64,000 bases of DNA, from assembly GCA_013822765.1 (NCBI GenBank), contig PNKY01000007.1, positions 124,001 through 188,000 on the forward strand, in the 5' to 3' direction. This document shows positions 8,515 to 17,213 of this stretch, one piece after another. The translations under genes and the position numbers were made by a program. The notes under the pieces were generated by a model. That model was not told where the DNA came from. It saw only the letters and a program-made list of their open reading frames with translations, and did not search any database. Source of the stretch: Rhodospirillum sp. GTDB lineage: Bacteria > Pseudomonadota > Alphaproteobacteria > Dongiales > Dongiaceae. The stretch's first letter is position 1, and every line of letters starts with the position of its first letter.

Positions 8515-9519
8515 TCATTTGCTGAGAAAAGCGTCCGGCGCCGGCGTTGCTTTCGGCTCCGCGCTGTCGCGCAGGAACATGCGGCCGAGCTGCTCCTTGG
8601 GATCGGCGCCGCCGACATTGCCGGGCTGCACCGGGATGGCCTGATCCGGCGCCGCCGGATTCTCACGCGTGCGATGGCGGCCGGGACGAACCAGCGGGCC
8701 CAGCGAATCCAGATAGGCGCGGTCGAACTTGCGGTCATAGACCGGGAACTCGACCTGACGGTCGCGGAAGCTCTTCATCGGCTGGCCGAGATGACGCATG
8801 CCGCGCTGGCGCTGGTGGCGCACCTGGTCGAGGTCGATCTCGATCGGGATGAACTCCTCGTTGGTGGACGACTGGTGCACCACGCGGCCCGACGGATCGA
8901 ACACCGCGGACTGGCCGTTGCCGCCGGCAGCCAGGCCGTTGATGTCGAAGATGTAGCATTGGAACATCGCCGCCGACGCCTTGGCGACGGCCAGGTCGAT
9001 GTCGCGGTCGATGGTGTGCGTCATCACCGGATGGAGAATGACTTCGGCGCCCATCGACGTGATGGTGCGCATGGTCTCCGGGAACCAGATGTCATAGCAA
9101 TTGAGAAGCCCGAAGCGACCCACGTCGGGCACGTCGAACACGCAGAACTGCTCGCCCGGCGCCACGCCCTCCTCGAACGGCGTGAAGGGGAACATCTTGG
9201 AATAGCGCGCGATCACCTCACCCTTGGGGTTGATGACCGGCGAGGTGTTGTAGATCGCGCCGTCGCGCTTCTCGTACAGCGAGCCCGGCACGAACCAGAT
9301 GCCGTGCTCGCGCGCCATCTCCTGGAACTCTTCCTCGGCAGGGCCGGGCAGGGACTGCGCGTAGTGCAGGGACGAGCCGAATGGCGCCAGCTCGCTGAGC
9401 AGCACCATCTCCACCCACGGGTAATAGTGCATCAGCAGCTTCAGGCGCTGGCGGATGCCATCGATGTTTCGCTCCGGCAGGACATGCATCTGGATGCCTG
9501 CAATGGCGAACGGGGTCAT
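8515..9519 (-). CDS. Carbon-nitrogen hydrolase (nitrilase superfamily)
   Basis: A 334-residue cytoplasmic amidase or nitrilase-type enzyme. The catalytic triad is visible: Glu43 in LLSELAPFG, Lys108 in RYSKMFPF and Cys141 in LLNCYDIWFPE. The core covers residues 1-250; the last 85 residues form a Pro/Arg-rich tail longer than the family minimum. The reaction is hydrolysis of a non-peptide C-N bond, with the substrate unknown. It is the upstream partner of the C45 hydrolase and follows the ATP-grasp gene after a 415-base gap with RNA-like signals. An inverted repeat at 9621-9644 lies about 100 bases upstream of its start. Confidence 0.88.
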   Translation of the reverse strand: MTPFAIAGIQMHVLPERNIDGIRQRLKLLMHYYPWVEMVLLSELAPFGSSLHYAQSLPGPAEEEFQEMAREHGIWFVPGSLYEKRDGAIYNTSPVINPKGEVIARYSKMFPFTPFEEGVAPGEQFCVFDVPDVGRFGLLNCYDIWFPETMRTITSMGAEVILHPVMTHTIDRDIDLAVAKASAAMFQCYIFDINGLAAGGNGQSAVFDPSGRVVHQSSTNEEFIPIEIDLDQVRHQRQRGMRHLGQPMKSFRDRQVEFPVYDRKFDRAYLDSLGPLVRPGRHRTRENPAAPDQAIPVQPGNVGGADPKEQLGRMFLRDSAEPKATPAPDAFLSK

Positions 9520-9620
9520 TCAAAGCTCCGACTCGGTTTCAACGCTTGGACGTCACCAGACTGCATATATGGGGTGCTGGCAACCTTGGTTCCGGCGGCA
9601 CCCTGCCGCAGCCGGGTTAA

Positions 9621-9644
9621 GATATTGTTGAACAACGAAATATC
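9621..9644. promoter_or_regulatory. AT-rich inverted repeat upstream of the nitrilase gene
   Basis: GATATT-GTTG-AA-CAAC-GA-AATATC is an imperfect palindrome with outer 6-base and inner 4-base arms, followed by a direct repeat AAATATCC (9638-9645 and 9648-9655). It is the most AT-rich patch of the 9520-9934 gap and sits where the promoter of the minus-strand amidohydrolase would be expected. No regulator can be named. Confidence 0.35.
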
Positions 9645-9730
9645 CGGAAATATCCAATGCCAGTAAGGGCTTCGCCGGGGCCCGCCGCCGCCCGCAGCGG
9701 TTCAGGCGCGGTTCATCCAGGATCAGCATA

Positions 9731-9911
9731 GTGGGAGCCGTTGGGGACCGATCAAACTCGAAAGCCCGACGCGGCCAGTTCTAACTGCAACCGGCCGACT
9801 AACAAGGCACCCGCAAGAGGCGATGCGGGCTGGCACCCGCTTACACCCCGAAGGCCCCATCGCCGCTCAGACCCCTCCCTTCCCCTCAGCTGGGAGGGGT
9901 TTTCTTTTGCA
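9731..9911 (+). ncRNA. Candidate structured RNA ending in an intrinsic terminator
   Basis: Both flanking genes are on the minus strand, yet the plus strand of this gap ends in a good intrinsic terminator (9872-9908). Upstream of it are nested complementary arms: GGCGATG near 9819 pairs with CATCGCC near 9858, enclosing the hairpin GCGGG-CTGGCA-CCCGC, and CGGCC near 9770 can pair with GGCCG near 9794. No open frame with a ribosome site was seen. No known RNA family was recognised. G+C-rich DNA forms hairpins easily, so this is a candidate only. Confidence 0.32.
9872..9908 (+). terminator. Rho-independent terminator, plus strand
   Basis: CCCCTCCC at 9872-9879 pairs perfectly with GGGAGGGG at 9892-9899 around a 12-base loop, followed by TTTTCTTTT. 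On the minus strand there is no T-run, so it works in the plus direction, where no protein gene lies upstream within the gap. Confidence 0.6.
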
Positions 9912-9934
9912 GCCGAGCGCTGCGCGTTGAGGGC

Positions 9935-11389
9935 CTAGAACATCTTCCCCCACCACGCCTGTGGCGGCACCGGCGGCGCGTCGGGTGTGGGCGCGATGCC
10001 GTGGAATTGCGCCTTGAGGCCGGCGTTCCACAGCTTGGCGCGGTCGATCAGCTGGCGATGGTCAGTCTGGAAACGGCCGTGCGACACCAGGATGCCGAGG
10101 TCGGCGCCGTAGTAGCGGTATTGCCCAGCGCCATAGACGCGCAGATAGAACGCTTCCTTCTCGTCGCCCACGCTGGTGAATTGCGCGGCGCGGCGCACGA
10201 AGCTGACGTTGCCGTCCTGGTTCATGCGCCAGATGCCGCTGGGCGGCGCCTTGGTGATCAGCTCCACCTTGTCCTCGGTCTGCTTGAGGATCAGCTGGCA
10301 CCACGGCGCATAGTCGGTCCAGCGCGCCTGCACCTGCTCGAGATCGACCTCCCAATCGACATCGAGGAACTCCAGCAGGTGGAACAGGAACAGCGGGCAC
10401 CCGCCGTAGGTGGTGGTGATGAGGTTGGTCGGCGGCGAAGCGCCGCTGATGCGCGGATTGAGCTCGCCGAGATAGACTTCCTGGTCGTCGGTATCCATCA
10501 GGAAGTCGCAGCAGAACACGCCCTTGTAGCCTTCCTTCCACAGGCGGTCGCCAAGCTTGCGCACCATCTCGCGCACCTTGTCCTGCACCTTCCTGGGCAG
10601 GATGTCGGGCGTGATGTCGTTGCCGCACCAGCCGCCCTTGTACGGCGTCACCTCGGCGAAGCCGGTGATGTCGGTCATCACGGGACCAACCAGCGTGCCA
10701 TGGCGAGTGGCGCAGCCCTCGACCGTGCCGGGCAGGTGATTGATGCGCTTCATCACCTTCAGGTCTTCGCCCTTCATCTTGACCGCGAACTTGTCCCAAT
10801 CGTCGCGCGTCTTGATGAAGAAGGTGGTGCGGCCGGAATCGCCGTACGGCGTCTGCACCACCAGGTCGCGGCCGAGCTTCGCTTTCTCGGCCAGCGTCAT
10901 GAGCTCGTCGAAGGAGTCGGCGCGTCCCATGCAGTTCGGGGCGCTGGCGACGCCGGCCTCGTTGCCGAGGCGCGTGGTGACGATCTTGGAATCGATGTGC
11001 ACGCGCAGCTTGGCCGGCGGCAGCGCCATCTCGAGGCCGAGCTCCGAGACCAGGCGCTCCGACTCCTCGTCGAACATGATGAACATGACCTTGCCGGTCT
11101 TGCCGCGCTTGCGGATATGGTCGACCACTTCCTTGTGGCTGAGCAGGTAATTGCCGACCTCTTCCATGGAGCGGAACTCGCGCGGCCCGGTCTCCTGCGG
11201 CGTGAAGCAGCGCGGGTGATAGCCGTCGAACGAGTCGAAATAGGTGATGTATTCGAGCCCGCCCACCCACTGGTCGAGGCCCAGCAGGTTGAACGGAACC
11301 GGCGTCACGAAATAGATCGGCGTGCGGTTGGCGCTGAGGAAGGAATAGATATCCGTCAGGCTGCGCAGCTTCGGCTTGTCTTGCGCCAT
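9935..11389 (-). CDS. ATP-grasp ligase of unknown substrate
   Basis: A 484-residue enzyme of the ATP-grasp fold, the fold that joins a carboxylate to an amine, thiol or other nucleophile through an acyl phosphate. The metal/ATP signature GELNPRISGASPPTN near residue 325 has the expected Glu-x-Asn pattern, and VVQTPYGDSGRTTFF near 200 resembles the glycine-rich nucleotide loop. The N-terminal 110 residues (ANRTPIYFVTP) form a separate domain. Proteins like this are often labelled biotin carboxylase, but the biotin-carboxylase context (a BCCP gene) is absent, so a peptide or amide ligase is more likely (inference). Neighbours on the same strand are amidohydrolases and an aminopeptidase. Confidence 0.8.
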   Translation of the reverse strand: MAQDKPKLRSLTDIYSFLSANRTPIYFVTPVPFNLLGLDQWVGGLEYITYFDSFDGYHPRCFTPQETGPREFRSMEEVGNYLLSHKEVVDHIRKRGKTGKVMFIMFDEESERLVSELGLEMALPPAKLRVHIDSKIVTTRLGNEAGVASAPNCMGRADSFDELMTLAEKAKLGRDLVVQTPYGDSGRTTFFIKTRDDWDKFAVKMKGEDLKVMKRINHLPGTVEGCATRHGTLVGPVMTDITGFAEVTPYKGGWCGNDITPDILPRKVQDKVREMVRKLGDRLWKEGYKGVFCCDFLMDTDDQEVYLGELNPRISGASPPTNLITTTYGGCPLFLFHLLEFLDVDWEVDLEQVQARWTDYAPWCQLILKQTEDKVELITKAPPSGIWRMNQDGNVSFVRRAAQFTSVGDEKEAFYLRVYGAGQYRYYGADLGILVSHGRFQTDHRQLIDRAKLWNAGLKAQFHGIAPTPDAPPVPPQAWWGKMF

Positions 11390-11494
11390 GGTGCCCCCTG
11401 TGTCCGGTCCCGTCTGGTGCGGAACGCAGGGTCAAAGCCTAGGCCAGCTTGCATCCGGGGGACAAGGGATTCCAGCGGAAAGGCGTCCTCCTTC

Positions 11495-11525
11495 CGTCAT
11501 GGCAAGGCTTGGCCTTGAGATGACG
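11495..11525. repeat. REP-like palindromic hairpin
   Basis: CGTCAT-GG-CAAGG-CTTGG-CCTTG-AG-ATGACG folds into a hairpin of 6 plus 5 base pairs with a symmetric internal loop. It lies in the 157-base gap between the aminopeptidase and ATP-grasp genes. The CGTCATGG...GATGACG pattern recalls dispersed intergenic palindromes of alphaproteobacteria, but no second copy was found in this window. Confidence 0.4.
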
Positions 11526-11546
11526 AAGAATGGGGCGACGCCGTGG

Positions 11547-12497
11547 TTACGCCACGCTCTTGAACGCTTCCATGCCTGCGACCAGCGCCGAGCGCGTGCC
11601 CGGTTCCATGGCGGAGTGGCCAGCGTCGGGGATGATGGTGTAGCGGGCCTGCGGCCAGACGCGCGACAGGTCGTCGGCGCTGCGCACTGGGCAGACCAGG
11701 TCATAGCGGCCCTGCACGATGAAGGTCGGAATGTTCCGGATGCGGTCGATGTTGTCGAGCAGGTAGTTGTCGGGCAGGAAGATGCTGTTGCGGAAATAGT
11801 GCGCTTCCATGCGCGCGAGGCCGAGCGCCAGCGCGTCGGCGGAGAACGCGCGCACCGTTTCCGGGCTGGGCAGCAAGGTCGAGCAGGCGCCCTCGTAGAC
11901 GCTCCAGGCGCGCGCCGCCGGCATATGGATCTTCGGGTCCGGATTGCTAAGGCGAGCCCAATAGGCCTCCAGGATGTTGCCGCGCTCGTTCTCCGGAAGG
12001 TGTCCGGCGAAGGCGCGCCAGGCCTCCGGTGCGAACTCGCGCAGGCCGTAGAGGAACCAGTCGATCTCCGACGTGCGACACAGGAAGATGCCGCGCAGCG
12101 CCAGGCCGCGCACGCGATCCGGGTGATATTCGGCGTACGCCAGCGCCAGGGTCGAGCCCCAGGAGCCGCCGAACACGAACCAGCGGTCGATGCCGAGATG
12201 CGCGCGCAGCTTCTCCATGTCGTCGATCAGGTGGACCGTGGTGTTGTCCTTGATCTCGCCGAGCGGGACGGACCGGCCGCTGCCGCGCTGGTCGAAGATG
12301 ACGATGCGGTAGAAGGCAGGGTCGAAGAACCGGCGGTGGGTGGCGTTGGCCCCGGCCCCCGGGCCGCCATGCAGGAACACGACCGGGATACCCCTTGGAT
12401 TCCCGCACTGCTCATAATACATCCGATGGGGTGAGGAGAGGGTCAGGAAGCCCGTATCGTAGGGCTCGATTTCCGGGAACAAGTCCTTGGCGGGCAT
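11547..12497 (-). CDS. pip: Prolyl aminopeptidase
   Basis: A 316-residue alpha/beta hydrolase of peptidase family S33 that removes N-terminal proline from peptides in the cytoplasm. It shows the oxyanion motif HGGPGAGAN, the nucleophile elbow GGSWGSTLAL, the acid in GRYDLVCP and the histidine in DAGHSAMEPG, all at the usual distances. The start at 12497 (MPAKDLFPEIEPY) gives the normal family N-terminus; a longer frame upstream would add about 100 low-complexity residues. It is divergent from the M48 protease gene. On the same strand as the ATP-grasp and amidohydrolase genes, but 157 bases away, so a shared transcript is uncertain. Confidence 0.92.
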   Translation of the reverse strand: MPAKDLFPEIEPYDTGFLTLSSPHRMYYEQCGNPRGIPVVFLHGGPGAGANATHRRFFDPAFYRIVIFDQRGSGRSVPLGEIKDNTTVHLIDDMEKLRAHLGIDRWFVFGGSWGSTLALAYAEYHPDRVRGLALRGIFLCRTSEIDWFLYGLREFAPEAWRAFAGHLPENERGNILEAYWARLSNPDPKIHMPAARAWSVYEGACSTLLPSPETVRAFSADALALGLARMEAHYFRNSIFLPDNYLLDNIDRIRNIPTFIVQGRYDLVCPVRSADDLSRVWPQARYTIIPDAGHSAMEPGTRSALVAGMEAFKSVA

Positions 12498-12696
12498 TGC
12501 GCGTCCATCTGGATGGTGCTCCCTGAGGTTGTACGTGGCCGGTCCCGTTCGCTCAACCCCCAAAACGGCGGCACCCACCGATGGTCCGTCACGCCATTTT
12601 GAGGTTTTGACGCCTGCCGGCTCTTGGTGCGGGAACCGGCGGGACGATAGACTCGTTGCTCGACCAGCGAGCAGGGACTTCAAGGAGCGGATCGCC

Positions 12697-14205
12697 ATGA
12701 GCAGGACCAAAACCACCCCACATTGGCGCCAGCTCGCCCTGCTGACAGCCGCCCTCGGCGCCTTGAGCGCCTGCGCGACCGGGACGAGCCCGGCCACCGG
12801 GCGAACCTTCTCGACGCCGATCTCCGAACAGCAGGAAGCTCAGCTCGGCCGTGAGGAGCACCCCAAGATCCTGGACGAGTTCGGCGGCGAGTACAAGGAA
12901 AAGCCGGAGCTGACGACCTATGTGAGCTCGGTCGGCCAGTTCATCGCCGCGACTTCCGAGCGCAAGGACGTCAAATACACCTTCACGGTGCTGAACACGC
13001 CCGACGTCAACGCCTTCGCGGTGCCAGGCGGCTACATCTACACCACCCGCGGCCTGCTCGCGCTTGCCAACAACGAGGCCGAGCTGGCGAGCGTGCTGGG
13101 CCACGAAACCGGCCACATCACCGCGCGTCATACGGCTGAGCGCATGGGCCAGGCGCAGCAGACGCAGCTTGGCGTGCTCGGCGCGACCCTGCTCGGCGCG
13201 GTGCTCGGCGGCCAGACCGGCGCCGATCTAGCAGGCGGCGTCGCTTCGCAATATGGCCAGGTGCGCTTGGCCGGCTATTCGCAGGAGCAGGAGTTCGAAG
13301 CGGATTCGCTCGGCGTGCGCTACATGAAGCGCGCGACCTACGATCCGCAGGCCTCGGCCACCTTCCTGTCCGAATTGCGCGCGCAGACCCAGCTGGAGGC
13401 CAAGCTTGCCGGCAAGGATCCGAATGTGGTCGACGACACCAACATGCTGGCCTCGCACCCGCGTACCGTCGACCGCGTGCAGCGCGCGATCCAGGAAGCC
13501 GGTGGCGCGCAACCCGGCGCGATGTTGGAGCGCGACATCTACCTGTCGAAGATCGATGGCATGGTGTTCGGCGATGACCCGTCGCAAGGCGTGATCGCCG
13601 GGGCCAAGTTCGTGCATCCGCCGCTGCGCTTCGCGTTCGAAGTGCCAAGCGGCTACAAGCTGGTCAACCTGCCCGACGTGGTCGCGATCAAAGGACCCAA
13701 GGGCACGCTCGGAAACCTGACGCTTGCCAGCCCGCAGCCATCGGGCAGCTTGACTGCGGCGATGCAGAACTACGATCCCAAGGGCCGGATCGTGTTCGAC
13801 AACATCGAGAACTTCACCGTCAATGGCATGGAGGCGGCCACTGCCGTCACGCGCGTCAACACCAACTCGGGCAGTGCCAACTATCGCGCTGTGCTGATCC
13901 GCCACCCCAGCGGCAAGGTCTATGAGTTCGTGTTCCTGTCGCTCGCCGACCTCGGCGCGCGCTACGACGGCGACTTCCAGAAGATCGCCACCAGCTTCCG
14001 CCAGATCGACGCCAACGAGGCCCAGCAATACAACAAGGCCCAGCGCATCCGCATCGTCACCGTGAAGGCGGGAGACACGGTCCAGTCCCTGTCCGGCAAG
14101 ATGGTGGTGGCGGACGACAAGGAAGGCTGGTTCCGCGTGCTCAACGGCCTGACCAACGGCCAGCAAGTGCAGGCCGGCCAGAAGGTGAAGATCGTCGCCT
14201 ATTAG
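12697..14205 (+). CDS. M48 family metalloprotease lipoprotein with C-terminal LysM-like segment
   Basis: A 502-residue lipoprotein. The signal peptide ends in the lipobox LSAC (Cys26), so it should be membrane-anchored on the periplasmic side. The zinc site is HETGH at residues 136-140, with the third ligand Glu in QEQEFEADSLG near 198, as in M48 proteases of the BepA/LoiP type that act in outer-membrane protein quality control. After the protease domain come a beta-rich region and a C-terminal 50-residue segment (VKAGDTVQSLSGKM ... GQKVKIVAY) resembling the M48-associated LysM-like domain. The ATG at 12697 follows AAGGAGCGG; an upstream frame to 12487 is only antisense leader. Confidence 0.9.
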   Translation: MSRTKTTPHWRQLALLTAALGALSACATGTSPATGRTFSTPISEQQEAQLGREEHPKILDEFGGEYKEKPELTTYVSSVGQFIAATSERKDVKYTFTVLNTPDVNAFAVPGGYIYTTRGLLALANNEAELASVLGHETGHITARHTAERMGQAQQTQLGVLGATLLGAVLGGQTGADLAGGVASQYGQVRLAGYSQEQEFEADSLGVRYMKRATYDPQASATFLSELRAQTQLEAKLAGKDPNVVDDTNMLASHPRTVDRVQRAIQEAGGAQPGAMLERDIYLSKIDGMVFGDDPSQGVIAGAKFVHPPLRFAFEVPSGYKLVNLPDVVAIKGPKGTLGNLTLASPQPSGSLTAAMQNYDPKGRIVFDNIENFTVNGMEAATAVTRVNTNSGSANYRAVLIRHPSGKVYEFVFLSLADLGARYDGDFQKIATSFRQIDANEAQQYNKAQRIRIVTVKAGDTVQSLSGKMVVADDKEGWFRVLNGLTNGQQVQAGQKVKIVAY

Positions 14206-14283
14206 CGGTTCCGCGGACGGGTCTCGTTCCGCCGGCAACTGTGCTACAACGGGAATCATGCTGGCGACCGACCCTACTTGTCG

Positions 14284-16137
14284 ATGACCACCCAGATCGT
14301 ACAGGACAGCCGCTCAAAGCACCGCCTCCGGCTGCCAATCTGGCTTGCCCTCGTTCTGGCGCTGGGCGGCATGACCAGCATCATGGCGGTGGTGATCGGT
14401 GTGAGCTTCTATGTCCTGGGCTTCGTGAGCACCAGCCGGTTGGTCGATGACCTCGGCCGTTCCGCGCTCGCGCAACTCAGCGAGTCGATCGATTCGCAAC
14501 TGCAGCCGGCGGCCGACCAGGCACGTTTCCTCGCGGATATCCTAAGCCGCGACCAGGTCGACCCCGATGACAACCAACGGCTCCAGGACTTGCTGCTGGG
14601 CTCCCTTGCTGCCGTGCGCCAGCTGCGCGCCGTCGCCTATGTCGGCCTCGACCACCGCATGGTCTGGGCCGGTCTCAACGACGACGGCCGCGGCTACAGC
14701 GCGCGCGTGACGCAGGAAACCGACGAGCATCAAGTTCCGAAGATCATCGAGGAAGCGAAGCGCCGGGGGACGCCCTTCTGGTCCAAGCCGGTGCTGTTCA
14801 ACTGGTCCGATGGACCGTTGCTGATCGCGGTGGCTCCTGTGTACCGTGATGCCGAGATGGTCGGCATTGTCGGCGCCGCGGTCTCGACCCGCACTGCATC
14901 AGATCGGCTGGCACGCCTCACCGGCACCAGCGACCTGGTTCCATTCGTGCTGACCGGGGAGGGCCGCATCCTCATGCATGGCAGCACAGCAAGTAAAGTG
15001 CCGCCGGGGCGCGAATGGTCGGGCGGCGCGTTCCTGCCCAGCCGCAGCGAATTCCCCGATCCAGTTCTGGCGGCAATGCCGTGGCCGCTCGACTTCAGCA
15101 GCTTCAACGACGAGCGCAACCGGCAACCCGACGAGTTCGCGGTCGACGGCGTCGAACTGCCGAGCGGGAACCACTTCCTGATCTATCGCCAGCTAAACGG
15201 CTATGATCCGACACCCTGGATCATCGGCTATCATTTGCCACAGGCCTGGCTGGATGACACCTACGGAACCATCAACCTCGCCATTCCAGTCGCGCTGGTG
15301 GTGTTGGCGATCTCGCTTGGTCTCGCGTTCTGGCTGGGCCGCTCGATCGCGAAGCCGATGGCCATTCTTTCGCAAGCCGGGCAGAGACTCGCTCGCCTCG
15401 ATTTCACGCCGCTGGAGATCAAGTCCAGTCGCATCAAGGAAGTGGAGCGAGCGGTCGAGGCGCAGCGCGCCATGCGCAATGGGCTGCAATGGCTTAGCAA
15501 CTATATCCCACGTACGCTGACGCCGCTTCTAATGAAGAGCGGCGATCAGCTGATCTCGCGCGAGCGCGATATCGTCGTGCTGTTCACCGATATCGTCGGT
15601 TTTTCAACGATCTCGGAAGGCAGATCGGCCGCCAAGGTCGCAGCGCTTCTCAATCGCCATTTCGGTCTGCTGGGCACAATAATCGATCAGGAAGGCGGCA
15701 CGATCGACAAGTATATCGGCGATTCCATCATGGCCTTCTGGGGAGCGCCGGTGGATCAGGAAGACAGCGCCGACCGCGCTGTCCGTTCCGCGCAGCGGAT
15801 CGCGCAGAAGCTGCATGTCGACAACCAACGCCGAGCGCGCAAGGGACTGAAGCCGCTGCGCATCCGCATCGGCATCCACAAAGGGCCGGCGCTGGTCGGC
15901 AACATCGGCGCACCGGGCCGCGTGAACTATACCTTGGTCGGCGACACCGTGAATGTGGCGCAGCGGCTGGAGCAATTCGGCCGCGAGATCGACGATCGCG
16001 ATTCCGACGCCATCATCGTCATCAGCGGCGACCTGGCCTCGGCTCTGCCACCCGGCGCGGCGTTGATCGACCGCGGTGAGCAGCTGTTCCACGGCCGCAG
16101 CAGCGCGATGCAGGTGTTCCAGGTTCCGATGGTGTAG
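14284..16137 (+). CDS. Membrane-bound class III adenylate cyclase with Cache-type sensor and HAMP
   Basis: A 617-residue inner-membrane sensor cyclase. TM1 is at about residues 15-45, a large periplasmic Cache-type domain at 45-335, TM2 at 338-360 (VALVVLAISLGLAFWLG), HAMP at 360-405 and a class III catalytic domain from 415. Catalytic features are complete: VVLFTDIVGFS (metal Asp), TIDKYIGDSIMAFWG (substrate Lys and second Asp) and LVGDTVNVAQRL (Asn/Arg). Ligand binding outside would therefore control cAMP synthesis inside. The ATG at 14284 is chosen; a TTG two codons upstream is possible. It follows the M48 gene by 78 bases and may be co-transcribed with it. Confidence 0.92.
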   Translation: MTTQIVQDSRSKHRLRLPIWLALVLALGGMTSIMAVVIGVSFYVLGFVSTSRLVDDLGRSALAQLSESIDSQLQPAADQARFLADILSRDQVDPDDNQRLQDLLLGSLAAVRQLRAVAYVGLDHRMVWAGLNDDGRGYSARVTQETDEHQVPKIIEEAKRRGTPFWSKPVLFNWSDGPLLIAVAPVYRDAEMVGIVGAAVSTRTASDRLARLTGTSDLVPFVLTGEGRILMHGSTASKVPPGREWSGGAFLPSRSEFPDPVLAAMPWPLDFSSFNDERNRQPDEFAVDGVELPSGNHFLIYRQLNGYDPTPWIIGYHLPQAWLDDTYGTINLAIPVALVVLAISLGLAFWLGRSIAKPMAILSQAGQRLARLDFTPLEIKSSRIKEVERAVEAQRAMRNGLQWLSNYIPRTLTPLLMKSGDQLISRERDIVVLFTDIVGFSTISEGRSAAKVAALLNRHFGLLGTIIDQEGGTIDKYIGDSIMAFWGAPVDQEDSADRAVRSAQRIAQKLHVDNQRRARKGLKPLRIRIGIHKGPALVGNIGAPGRVNYTLVGDTVNVAQRLEQFGREIDDRDSDAIIVISGDLASALPPGAALIDRGEQLFHGRSSAMQVFQVPMV

Positions 16138-16198
16138 TGGATTCGCTGATTGTCGCATTGTCAGCGCCGAACCGGCGTCCACTTCGGCGGAAAATGCT

Positions 16199-16999
16199 CT
16201 ACGCCTCGACCAGGTCGAGGATGTCGCCCTTGGGGTCGAGGCACGCGACCAGCGCCTTGCCGCCATAGCCGCAGCCGCCGTCCAGCGTGATGGCGAAGGC
16301 GCTCATCGCCGGGCCGGCATGCTGGCGGTCGAAGCCGCGCACCACTTTCAGGAACTCGCCGTAGGGGTGGTTGAGCGTCGCGAAGCCGGCGCTTCCCCAC
16401 CACAGCGTGTCACCCTGCGCGTCGAGCGGTCGGTCGGGATCGATGCCGGCATGCACGAACAGCAGGCCGTAATCGTCGGTGTAGGCGGCGCGCCGCAGCT
16501 CGGCCATCAGCTGGTAGTGGCCGGGGCGGGTCTGCATCGCGGCGCGCAGGCTGTTGGTCCAGCGCGTGATGGCGAGCGCGCCTTCGCGGCAGCGGATGAT
16601 GCCTTCCGCCGGGTCGCCGCCATAGGCGGTGATGGTGGTACCGACACCCTGCTGCAGCATCCAGGGCAACACCTCCTTGGGGTTGGGCGCGAACTGCAGC
16701 TGCAGCAGCTTTTGCCACATCACTTCCTGCTGGCCGCGCAGATAAGCGATGTCGATGGTGAACATGCGCGGGCGCGCCAGGATCTGGCGACGGAAGCTCA
16801 CCACCTCGTCCATCACGCCTTCGACGTCGCTGCCGCGCCCCAGCATGCCGCCGAGATAGATCAGCCGGTCGCCGTCCTGGAACTGCCCGGCCACATAGCC
16901 ATGGAGCGCGCGCAACCGTGCCATGTCGCCATGCACCGGCGATATCGCCCAGATGCGCCGCGCGGCGCGCAGGACGGCGAATTTCTCTGGCTCTGGCAT
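16199..16999 (-). CDS. Metallophosphoesterase-fold protein with lost metal ligands
   Basis: A 266-residue protein with the layout of serine/threonine phosphatase-like metallophosphoesterases, but with degenerate signatures. GDxHG is replaced by SPVHG (IWAISPVHGDMA), GDxxDRG by GGMLGRG, and GNHE by GQQE (LRGQQEVMW). Only the first His, the distal His of FVHAGID and a C-terminal GGCGYGG loop remain. Loss of both Asp ligands and the Asn/His pair should abolish binuclear metal binding, so a binding or regulatory role is more likely than catalysis (inference). The frame is otherwise intact with normal coding character, arguing against a simple pseudogene. It is convergent with the cyclase gene. 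Confidence 0.75.
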   Translation of the reverse strand: MPEPEKFAVLRAARRIWAISPVHGDMARLRALHGYVAGQFQDGDRLIYLGGMLGRGSDVEGVMDEVVSFRRQILARPRMFTIDIAYLRGQQEVMWQKLLQLQFAPNPKEVLPWMLQQGVGTTITAYGGDPAEGIIRCREGALAITRWTNSLRAAMQTRPGHYQLMAELRRAAYTDDYGLLFVHAGIDPDRPLDAQGDTLWWGSAGFATLNHPYGEFLKVVRGFDRQHAGPAMSAFAITLDGGCGYGGKALVACLDPKGDILDLVEA

Positions 17000-17107
17000 T
17001 GTGCTTGAAGTTTCCCGGAGGCTGGCAGTTCCGAATCGGATTGCCGCTGGACTCTAGCAACTGGCTACCGGATTGCCAAAAGGCGGACTGCCGGATCGAA
17101 ATCCCCC

Positions 17108-17132
17108 GACGGATGGCGGGGAGCCATCCGTC
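17108..17132. other. Strong hairpin downstream of carD
   Basis: GACGGATGGC and GCCATCCGTC are perfect 10-base arms around GGGGA. The hairpin lies about 80 bases beyond the carD stop. No T-run follows on either strand, so it is not a canonical terminator; it could protect the carD message 3' end or assist Rho-dependent termination. Nothing else is seen in 17000-17213. Confidence 0.45.
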
Positions 17133-17213
17133 CGGCGGTCGAGACCCGAGGGTCCCGCCACTAGGGGGCCTCTCGAGGAGAGAGCTCGGTGTTGGTGTGG
17201 AGGAGCGACCGCC

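Noticed and set aside
9838-9862. Glycine riboswitch
   Set aside because: ACCCCGAAGG resembles part of the consensus, but the GAGAG core and helix order are missing and the strand does not fit a downstream gene.
9935-11389. Biotin carboxylase subunit of an acyl-CoA carboxylase
   Set aside because: The ATP-grasp signature is present, but no biotin carrier or carboxyltransferase gene is near and the N-terminal domain differs.
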